Part shown: positions 57,749 to 64,000 of the stretch, piece by piece | How the letters are laid out: every line of letters starts with the position of its first letter | Numbering within the stretch: the stretch's first letter is position 1 | Assembly (NCBI RefSeq): GCF_029223865.1 | Contig: NZ_CP119520.1 | Span: forward strand, 2,418,001-2,482,000 | DNA: 64,000 bases | DNA from: Telluria mixta | GTDB taxonomy: Bacteria > Pseudomonadota > Gammaproteobacteria > Burkholderiales > Burkholderiaceae_D | Reading direction: 5' to 3' | Made by a program: the position numbers and the translations under genes | Notes under the pieces: model-generated | Databases searched by the model: none | Told to the model about the DNA's origin: nothing | The model's input: the letters and a program-made list of their open reading frames with translations, nothing else

Positions 57749-59908
57749 TCACAACACGCCCATCTCCTTGAGAAGGCTGTCCGCATGGTCGACCTTCTCC
57801 ATGTTCCACAGGATGTAGCGGATGTCGACCAGGATGTCGCGCGTGGCCGGCGGGTTGAAATCCCAGTCGGAGATGATGGAGTCGAGCGTGACGTCGAACG
57901 CGAGGCCCACCAGTTCGCCGCGCGCGTTCAATGCGGCGGAACCCGAGTTGCCGCCCGTGATGTCCAGCGTGGCGAGGAAGTCGACGGGGACGGTGTTCAG
58001 CTTCGGATCGGCCCAGCGGCCGAAGTCCTTCGCGCGGATGGCGGCCAGCTGGCGCGCCGGCGCATTGAATTCGCCTTCGCCGGTGTGCTTGGCGACGACG
58101 CCTTTCACCGTCGTGAACGCGGTCCATGAGCCGGTGCCGTCGGCGCCGTAGTCGCGGCCCTTGACGTTGCCGTACGTGACGCGCAGCGTGCTGTTCGCAT
58201 CCGGGTACACGGCTTTTCCCTTGCTGTTCAGGTACGCGATCTTCGCTTTCATATAGCTGGCGTAGGTCTTCTGGATGCTTCCCGCCAGTTCGTCCTCTTC
58301 CGCCTCGTGCTTCATGTCGGCGTCGTACATCGCGACGGCGGCCTTGATGAAGCTGTCGTTGCTGGCCCTGAAGTCCTGCGGGGTCTTCGTCAGCCAAGCC
58401 ATGCGCTGGTCCTTGTCCTGCAGGTGCGAGCCCGCGTAGATGCGGTCCAGCGCCGTTTTCAATTCGGTTTCGGACATGCCCGGCCGGATGCCCAGCGCGC
58501 TGTCGAATGCAGCGTCGTGCTGGTCGACGGGCTGCGCGTTGTACTGCTTCAGGAAGTTCAGCACGAGGGCCTTGTCGACCTTCTCGTCGTACGTGCGGTC
58601 CTGGCCGCCGATGACGGACGTCAGGCGCGGCAGGTCGCGCTCCTGGTAGCCGGACTTGCGCTCGACGTCCGGCTTCGTGCGCTCGTTGGCCAGGCGGTAC
58701 AGGGTGCGCGCCGAGTTCAGGAAGCGCGGCATCGAATAGCCGAGGAAGAACTCGCGCCGGGAGTCGGCGTCGCGCCGGGCGATCAGCTTTTCGGCCGCTT
58801 CGATGTCGGCGCCGAATGCCGCCTTGCGCTGCGGGTCCGCATCGACCCAGGCCTTCAGCGCATTGTGCTCGGCCGTCTTGCGCGCCAGGATGTCGCTGCC
58901 TTCGTAGTTGGCGATCATGCCCTTGCGGTTCTTGTAGTAGTTGTTGACGCTCGCGATCTGGCCCGCGTACTTCAGGCGCGCGGCCGGATCGTTCTTCGTC
59001 TCGCGTTCGATGACGGCCAGCGTCTCGCCCGAGGCCTTCACGAACGCGGGGTAATTCCAGTCGAACGTGAACGCCACTTCCGACGGCAGGCGGTGCCGGT
59101 TCGTGCGGCCCGGGTAGCCGAGGGCCATGACGAAATCGCCTTCCTTCACGCCATCCTTCGCGATCCTGAGCCACAGCTTCGGACGGTAGGGGACGTTGTC
59201 CTTCGCGTAGTCGGCAGCCTTGCCATCCTTGCTGACGTACGCGCGATAAAAGCCGTAGTCGCCCGTGTGGCGCGGCCACATCCAGTTGTCGGTGTCGCCG
59301 CCGAACTTGCCGATGCCGACCGGGGGCGCGTGCACGAGGCGCACGTCGCGGATCTCGAGCTGCTTGATGCGGTAGAACTCGAGGCCGCCATAAAAACTCG
59401 CGACGGTGCAGCGGTAGCCGGCGTCCTTCTCGCATTCCGCGACGAGTGTTTTCTGGTTCTTCTCCATCGCATCCAGGCGCGCCTTGCCCGTCAGCGTCGC
59501 GACGTCCGGCGTGATCACGCGCGTGCTGACGTCCGCGACTTCCTCCGTCACGAACACGCGGCTCCCCGGCGCGGCGGGCAATTCGTCGGCCATCGTCTTC
59601 GCCAGGAAGCCGTCGGCGAGCAGGTCGCGCTGCGGCGTGGCGTTCACGGCCACGCTGTTGTACACGCAGTGGTGGTTCGTGATCACGAGGCCTTGCGGCG
59701 ACACGAACGACGCCGAGCAGCCGCCCAGGCTCACGATGGCGCCCATCGGGAATTCGGTCAGCCGGGTGAGGGTGCTCGGGTCGAGCTTGAGGCCGGCGGT
59801 CTTGAGTTGCTTGGCGATGTGCGGCAGCTGCTGCGGCATCCACATGCCTTCGTCGGCCCGGGCGGAAAACGAGATGAGAATCGCGAGCGAAATCAGGGCC
59901 TGTTTCAT
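57749..59908 (-). CDS. S46-family dipeptidyl peptidase (DPP7/DPP11-like)
   Basis: The 719-aa exported serine peptidase removes dipeptides from oligopeptides in the periplasm. The signal peptide ends in SARA. The triad is visible: His in VITNHHCVYN, Asp in GGDTDNWMWPRHTGDYGFYR, Ser in GNSGSAALNARGEL. The residue that separates DPP7 (Gly) from DPP11 (Arg) after GLAFD is Val here, so P1 preference is open. The C-terminal SVDIRY-like element (VDIRYILWNMEKV) is conserved. Confidence 0.9.
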   Translation of the reverse strand: MKQALISLAILISFSARADEGMWMPQQLPHIAKQLKTAGLKLDPSTLTRLTEFPMGAIVSLGGCSASFVSPQGLVITNHHCVYNSVAVNATPQRDLLADGFLAKTMADELPAAPGSRVFVTEEVADVSTRVITPDVATLTGKARLDAMEKNQKTLVAECEKDAGYRCTVASFYGGLEFYRIKQLEIRDVRLVHAPPVGIGKFGGDTDNWMWPRHTGDYGFYRAYVSKDGKAADYAKDNVPYRPKLWLRIAKDGVKEGDFVMALGYPGRTNRHRLPSEVAFTFDWNYPAFVKASGETLAVIERETKNDPAARLKYAGQIASVNNYYKNRKGMIANYEGSDILARKTAEHNALKAWVDADPQRKAAFGADIEAAEKLIARRDADSRREFFLGYSMPRFLNSARTLYRLANERTKPDVERKSGYQERDLPRLTSVIGGQDRTYDEKVDKALVLNFLKQYNAQPVDQHDAAFDSALGIRPGMSETELKTALDRIYAGSHLQDKDQRMAWLTKTPQDFRASNDSFIKAAVAMYDADMKHEAEEDELAGSIQKTYASYMKAKIAYLNSKGKAVYPDANSTLRVTYGNVKGRDYGADGTGSWTAFTTVKGVVAKHTGEGEFNAPARQLAAIRAKDFGRWADPKLNTVPVDFLATLDITGGNSGSAALNARGELVGLAFDVTLDSIISDWDFNPPATRDILVDIRYILWNMEKVDHADSLLKEMGVL

Positions 59909-59918
59909 TGCTTGTCCT

Positions 59919-61196
59919 TTACAGCTGCGCCCCGATCAGGTCGGCCAGCTTGCCGCCGATTTTTTCCATGAACGGGCGGTTCTGCCACGCCTGCAACGTG
60001 ATGGGGCGCGCGTGTTTCCAGTCGTCTTCGAAGACAGCCTCTTGCTGCTTGGCAAAGTCGGGATCGAGCACGTTCAGGTTGGCCTCGTCGTTGAGGATGA
60101 ACGAGCGGTTGTCGAAATTGGTGGAGCCCACGGAGACGAGCAGCGAATCCACGATCAGCGCTTTCACGTGGTACATCGTCGGCTGGAACTCGGCCATCTT
60201 GACGCCGGCTGCCAGCAATTCACCCCAGCGCTCGCGCGAGGCGGCGCGCACGACGTCGGAATCGATGATGGGGCCCGGCGTGATGATGCGCACGTCCACG
60301 CCCCGTTTCGCGGCCGCGACCAGCGCCTTCACGGCCAGCTCGTCCGGCACGAAATACGAGTTCGACAAGTGAATCGTGCGGCGTGCGGCCGTGATGGCCA
60401 GCAGATACATCAGGTGCATGCTCTCGCTGCCGCCGGTGGGCGAGCTGGAGAACATCTGCGCGGGCATGTCGCCCTGCGCGACGAGTGCGGGGAAGTAGGC
60501 GGGGCCGTCGAGGATGGCGCCTGTCGCCTTGGTCCAGTTGTCGTTGAACACGGCCTGCATCTGGCCGACGACCGGACCTTCCACGCGGAAATGCGAATCG
60601 CGCCAGTGCTCGGGATCCTGGGCGTTGCCGCGCCATTTGTCGGCGATGCCGACGCCGCCCGTGAAGCCGACCTTGCCGTCGACGATCAGGAGTTTGCGGT
60701 GCGTGCGGTTGTTCAGGCGCGCCAGCTTCCACCAGACGGGCTTGTGGTAGCGGTGCAGTTCGACGCCGGCCTTGCGCATCTCGTCGAGCGACGCGTCGTC
60801 GATCTTCATGCTGCCGATCCAGTCGAGCAGCACGTGCACCTTGACGCCGGCGCGCGCCCGTTCCGACAGCGCGTCCGTGAATTCGCGGCCGATCGTGCCT
60901 TCCCAATAGATATAGGTTTCGAAGCTGATGGACTTCTGCGCCGAGCGGATCGCGTCTAGCATGGCGGGAAAAATCCTGTCGCCGTTGAGCAGCACCTCGG
61001 CCTTGTTGCCCTCGATGATGGGCGGGCCCAGCAGCACGCCCAATGAGCGGCGGAATTGCGGATCGTCCGTGTCGTACAGGCGCGTGAGTTGCGTGTCGAT
61101 CTTCTTTTCGCCGGGCGCAAAGTTCAGCACGAGCAAGCCCGCCACGAGGGTGGCGATGCAAGTAATGAGGACGACGATGGGGCGTTTGATACGCAT
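59919..61196 (-). CDS. Phospholipase D-family protein, cardiolipin synthase-like
   Basis: The 425-aa protein has one N-terminal membrane helix and two HKD motifs: HRKLLIVDGKVGFTGG (about 215) and HVKALIVDSLLVSVGSTNFD (about 355). These are the catalytic sites of bacterial cardiolipin synthases of the ClsB/ClsC kind. The ATG at 61196 puts the helix (VVLITCIATLVAGLLVL) at the start. It lies ten bases downstream of the S46 peptidase start, on the same strand and upstream in transcription, so the two may be cotranscribed. Confidence 0.85.
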   Translation of the reverse strand: MRIKRPIVVLITCIATLVAGLLVLNFAPGEKKIDTQLTRLYDTDDPQFRRSLGVLLGPPIIEGNKAEVLLNGDRIFPAMLDAIRSAQKSISFETYIYWEGTIGREFTDALSERARAGVKVHVLLDWIGSMKIDDASLDEMRKAGVELHRYHKPVWWKLARLNNRTHRKLLIVDGKVGFTGGVGIADKWRGNAQDPEHWRDSHFRVEGPVVGQMQAVFNDNWTKATGAILDGPAYFPALVAQGDMPAQMFSSSPTGGSESMHLMYLLAITAARRTIHLSNSYFVPDELAVKALVAAAKRGVDVRIITPGPIIDSDVVRAASRERWGELLAAGVKMAEFQPTMYHVKALIVDSLLVSVGSTNFDNRSFILNDEANLNVLDPDFAKQQEAVFEDDWKHARPITLQAWQNRPFMEKIGGKLADLIGAQL

Positions 61197-61215
61197 GAGT
61201 TCGGCTTTACGACGT

Positions 61216-61247
61216 AAAAAAACCAACGCCGATCGACGTTGGTTTTC
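61216..61247 (-). terminator. Terminator of the GlsB-like gene
   Basis: AAAACCAACG and CGTTGGTTTT form a perfect ten-base stem with T-residues following on the minus strand. It separates the GlsB-like gene from the phospholipase D-family gene. Confidence 0.85.
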
Positions 61248-61267
61248 AGAGTGGGCCTTGCACCTGC

Positions 61268-61537
61268 TTAGCGGACGCGGCCGCGACGCAGCAGATTCAC
61301 GATTGCGAGCAGAATCACGGCACCCAGGAACGAGACCAGCAGCGACGACACACTGAAGTCATCGGAATTGATCGTACCACTACCGAACAGCGGGGACAGC
61401 AGCCAGCCGCCCAGGAAGGCTCCCACGATACCGACCACGACATTGAGAATCATGCCTTGCTCAGCATCCGTCTTCATGACCATGCTGGCGAGCCAGCCGA
61501 GCACACCACCAACAACGATCCAGATAATGAATAACAT
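61268..61537 (-). CDS. GlsB/YeaQ/YmgE family stress-response membrane protein
   Basis: The 89-aa protein has three hydrophobic segments: IIWIVVGGVLGWLASMV, NVVVGIVGAFLGGWLL and LLVSFLGAVILLAIVNLL. Gly-rich helices of this order mark the transglycosylase-associated (GlsB/YeaQ) family, seen with envelope or general stress. It is divergent from the glycine-zipper stress protein gene across a 275-bp gap. Confidence 0.88.
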   Translation of the reverse strand: MLFIIWIVVGGVLGWLASMVMKTDAEQGMILNVVVGIVGAFLGGWLLSPLFGSGTINSDDFSVSSLLVSFLGAVILLAIVNLLRRGRVR

Positions 61538-61630
61538 GTTGAGTCCTCCTCAAGTTGGAAAAAACATACTCCAGGCCAATTGAATGCCGAGGCCATGTGC
61601 AAAGTCTATTGATGCACACGGTACCGGGTC

Positions 61631-61715
61631 GGTGCGTTGCCGAACGTTAGACGCGCAAACTGCGCCGACGTTCTCTTGTGGTGCGGAATGTCCCGAACTG
61701 GGTGCGTCACCGAAC
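61631..61715. repeat. Imperfect direct repeat in the stress-gene promoter region
   Basis: GGTGCGTTGCCGAAC (61631-61645) and GGTGCGTCACCGAAC (61701-61715) are 70 bases apart in the 275-bp gap between the two divergent stress-type genes. They could be binding sites for a shared regulator; no known motif was recognised. The rest of the gap shows nothing else clear. Confidence 0.45.
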
Positions 61716-61812
61716 AGAAGCGCACTGTTGGGCAGGCATATCGTTCAATCACTGTGCATCAATTAAAACGCAACACCCCGGACCGCTTCGATTACTGAAA
61801 GGAACGTACATC

Positions 61813-63318
61813 ATGGCTATTTTCGACAACAGCACGACTGAGCAGAACAAGCAGAACCGTATGGTGACCGGGCTGTTTCCCGACCGCGCCAGCGCGGAGC
61901 GCGCCTACAGCGCCATCTCGACCCGCGGCTATACGAAGGACGACGTCAACCTGATGATGTCGGACACCACCCGCAAGACCCATTTCTCCGATACCGAAAC
62001 TGAGCTGGGCAGCAAGGCCGCGGAAGGCGCCGCTGCCGGTGCCGGTATCGGCGGCACCATCGGCGCCGTGCTGGCCGGCGTCGCCGCCATCGGCACCTCG
62101 CTCGTGATCCCGGGCGCCGGCCTCGTCGTCGCCGGTCCGCTGGCGGCGGCGCTGGCCGGTGCAGGCGCGGGCGGCATCACCGGCGGCCTGATCGGCGCGC
62201 TGATCGGTGCCGGCATCCCGGAAGAACGCGTCAAGCACTACGAGGAAGGCATCCAGAAAGGCGGCATCGTGATGGGCGTGACGCCGCGTTCGGACGAGGA
62301 CGTTGCCTACCTGAACCAGACTTTCACCGATAACGGCGGCTCGCACGTGATCGGCACCGGCATCGGCGCCGCAGCGGGCGCCGCCACCGGCGCCGCACTG
62401 GGTGCAGCCGGCGGTCCGATCGGCATGGCGGCCGGTGCCGCGATCGGCGGTATCGCCGGTGGCATGGCCGGCAAGGGCGTCGGCGAAGTCGTCAACCCGA
62501 AACCGGGCGACGACCTGGGCGAACACTACCTGGCCAAGGGCACGGGTGCCGGTACGGGCGCTGCGCTCGGCGCGGCTGCCGGTTCCGTGGCAGGCCCGGT
62601 CGGTGCGCTGGCCGGTGCGGCGATCGGCGGCCTGGCCGGCGGCGCAGCGGGCCGCGGTGCGGGCGAAGTGGTCAATCCGCATTCGGAAGACCGCCTGCAT
62701 GAACACAACCTGGCCCAGGGCACCGGTGCCGGCGCGGGCGCACTGACCGGTGCGGCCGTGGGTAGCGCAGCCGGTCCGATCGGCACCGTCGCGGGCGCAG
62801 CCATCGGCGGTATCGCCGGCGGCATGGCCGGCAAGGGCGCGGGCGAAGTCGTGAACCCGAAACCGGGCGACGACCTGCATGAGCACAACCTGGCCGGCGG
62901 CGTCGGCGCGGGCGGCGGCGCGGCTGCTGGTGCGGCGATCGGCGCCGTGGGCGGTCCGGTCGGCATGGCGGCAGGTGCCGCGATCGGCGGCATCGCCGGC
63001 GGCATGGTCGGCAAGGGTGCAGGCCACCTCGTCAACCCGACCGCGGAAGATGCTTACTGGCGCACGAATTACCAGACCCAGCCGTACTACAGCACGGGCT
63101 ACACGTACGACGATTATTCGCCGGCCTATGCACTGGGCTACAACAATGCCGGCCGCTTCCCGAGCTATGACCTGGCCGAGCCGCACATGGCCGACGAGTG
63201 GGATCGCGTGAAGGGTCATTCGCGCCTGTCGTGGGAGCAAGCCAAGTCGGCCAGCCGCGCCGCGTGGGATCGCGTGGAACGCGCCATCCCGGGTGATTCG
63301 GATCGCGACGGCCGCTGA
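61813..63318 (+). CDS. General stress protein with four 60-residue glycine-zipper repeats
   Basis: The 501-aa protein starts with a general-stress-protein (YflT/17M-like) domain (VTGLFPDRASAERAYSAI, about 17-100), which includes an early Gly-rich hydrophobic stretch. Residues 183-422 are four tandem 60-residue units, each made of GxxxG-rich glycine zipper (AGAAIGGIAGGMAGKGAGEV) and a polar linker (NPKPGDDLHEHNLA). The C-terminus is different: a Tyr-rich segment, then HSRLSWEQAKSASRAAWDRV. The zipper units should insert in or pack against membranes. No signal peptide is seen. Confidence 0.82.
   Translation: MAIFDNSTTEQNKQNRMVTGLFPDRASAERAYSAISTRGYTKDDVNLMMSDTTRKTHFSDTETELGSKAAEGAAAGAGIGGTIGAVLAGVAAIGTSLVIPGAGLVVAGPLAAALAGAGAGGITGGLIGALIGAGIPEERVKHYEEGIQKGGIVMGVTPRSDEDVAYLNQTFTDNGGSHVIGTGIGAAAGAATGAALGAAGGPIGMAAGAAIGGIAGGMAGKGVGEVVNPKPGDDLGEHYLAKGTGAGTGAALGAAAGSVAGPVGALAGAAIGGLAGGAAGRGAGEVVNPHSEDRLHEHNLAQGTGAGAGALTGAAVGSAAGPIGTVAGAAIGGIAGGMAGKGAGEVVNPKPGDDLHEHNLAGGVGAGGGAAAGAAIGAVGGPVGMAAGAAIGGIAGGMVGKGAGHLVNPTAEDAYWRTNYQTQPYYSTGYTYDDYSPAYALGYNNAGRFPSYDLAEPHMADEWDRVKGHSRLSWEQAKSASRAAWDRVERAIPGDSDRDGR
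62359..63078 (+). repeat. Four 180-bp in-frame tandem repeats
   Basis: Units start at 62359, 62539, 62719 and 62899, all exactly 180 bases. The first and third share the linker NPKPGDD at protein level, and the fourth has the most diverged linker. Confidence 0.85.
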
Positions 63319-63335
63319 TCCATTGCCTCAATGAA

Positions 63336-63362
63336 AAAAGCCCCGCAGCGCGGGGCTTTTTC
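63336..63362. terminator. Bidirectional terminator between the stress gene and yceI
   Basis: AGCCCCGC and GCGGGGCT pair around AGC, with an A-tract before and a T-tract after, serving both convergent genes. Confidence 0.88.
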
Positions 63363-63377
63363 TTTTGGATCGACCGA

Positions 63378-63947
63378 TTACTGCTTGACGGCTTCGACCT
63401 GGATCGCCAGCTTGACTTCCGGCTTGAAGCCCATCTTGACGCCGTAGTCCACGCCGAAATCGGCACGGTTGAACGTGGCCGACGCGTCGGCGCCGCACAC
63501 TTCGCGCTTCAGCATCGGGTGCTGGATGCACTTGAACGAGTTGATGTGCAGGGTGACCGGCTTGGTCACGCCGTGCAGCGTCAGTTCGCCGTCGACGGTC
63601 GACGGTGCGTCGCCCTTGAACACGATCTTGCCCTTGTAGGTGGCGTTCGGGTACTTGGCCACGTCGAACATGTCCGGACCCTTCGCATGCTCGTTCATCT
63701 TGGCGTGGCCGAAGTCCAGGCTGTTCGCATCGATGGTGATGTCGACGGTGCCCGTCTTGTTCGCGCGGTCGACGACGATGCTGCCTTCCGTCTTGTCGAA
63801 CTTGCCGCGCCAGTTCGACAGGCCGCCGAAGTGGTCGGCCTCGAAGCTCGGGTAGGTGTGGTTCGAGTCGATCTTGTAGGTATCGGCGGCGAAGGCGGCG
63901 CTGGAAGCGAAGGCGACGGCGAGCAGGGCGAGGTGCTTGAGTTTCAT
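63378..63947 (-). CDS. yceI: YceI-family periplasmic lipid-binding protein
   Basis: The 189-aa protein has a signal peptide ending in SAAFA, then the lipocalin-like YceI domain: [54 protein letters not shown] and a C-terminal strand. Members bind isoprenoid chains. The ATG at 63947, with AGGA nine bases ahead, is preferred over one three codons earlier. A Cys pair (KCIQHP and REVCGAD) may form a disulfide. The last ~50 bases of the window upstream of it show nothing else. Confidence 0.92.
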   Translation of the reverse strand: MKLKHLALLAVAFASSAAFAADTYKIDSNHTYPSFEADHFGGLSNWRGKFDKTEGSIVVDRANKTGTVDITIDANSLDFGHAKMNEHAKGPDMFDVAKYPNATYKGKIVFKGDAPSTVDGELTLHGVTKPVTLHINSFKCIQHPMLKREVCGADASATFNRADFGVDYGVKMGFKPEVKLAIQVEAVKQ

Positions 63948-64000
63948 GTAAGGCAATCCTTTAACGATGGGTAGGTGTTGACTGTTACTGTCCCGCGGCG

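Overview
The window is high-GC, densely coded chromosomal DNA. It most likely comes from a betaproteobacterium of the Oxalobacteraceae (Massilia/Telluria-like). This rests on remembered protein similarity and gene content: a Kdo 3-hydroxylase, a two-subunit arginine succinyltransferase, a large NAD-glutamate dehydrogenase, a Gram_neg_porin and the queA-tgt-yajC-secDF block. No rRNA, tRNA, CRISPR array, prophage or insertion sequence was seen.

Layout. 1-6.4 kb: the 3' part of fadD, a PhoD-like phosphatase with an acyl-CoA thioesterase, and an ATM1-type ABC exporter followed by a Kdo hydroxylase. 6.4-11.5 kb: a LysR regulator divergent from an RraA-like aldolase, a D-2-hydroxyacid dehydrogenase, an MFS transporter and a porin, which looks like an uptake-and-catabolism module for an unknown organic acid. 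11.5-15.7 kb: secreted asparaginase, a dicarboxylate/amino-acid symporter, an orphan amino-acid ABC ATPase and a TauE/SafE permease. 15.8-19.1 kb: pyrC, a DUF3025 gene, a Gfo/Idh/MocA oxidoreductase and a YggL-like gene. 19.1-23.4 kb: three paralogous small secreted Lys/Ala-rich proteins, interleaved with an esterase and an InhR/InhA-like (isocyanide hydratase) pair. All three paralogues share one promoter architecture of helically phased GTAAN half-sites. 23.5-31.4 kb: recG, then queA-tgt-yajC-secD-secF. 31.5-33.5 kb: two copies of a structured small RNA, both on the + strand, bracket a MerR-family gene, with a possible third RNA between them; an outer-membrane barrel gene follows. 33.7-37.3 kb: an HDOD protein, MarR plus a small unknown gene, an EamA transporter and an ArgR-type AraC regulator. 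37.5-49.6 kb: a complete arginine succinyltransferase pathway (astC, two astA subunits, astD, astB, astE) with the 1585-aa NAD-glutamate dehydrogenase inserted before astE. 49.7-64 kb: an OYE-family reductase, a DUF2807 lipoprotein, hmp and nsrR with NsrR-like palindromes, an APC permease, an alpha/beta hydrolase, a class V aminotransferase, an S46 peptidase, a phospholipase D-family protein, two stress-type proteins and yceI.

How it works together. The ast-gdh block turns arginine into glutamate and then 2-oxoglutarate, probably under the adjacent ArgR. nsrR and hmp form a nitric-oxide defence unit. The least explained parts are the Lys/Ala-rich protein family with its phased promoter and the duplicated small RNA around merR. 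Several classes of dispersed palindromic repeats lie between genes.
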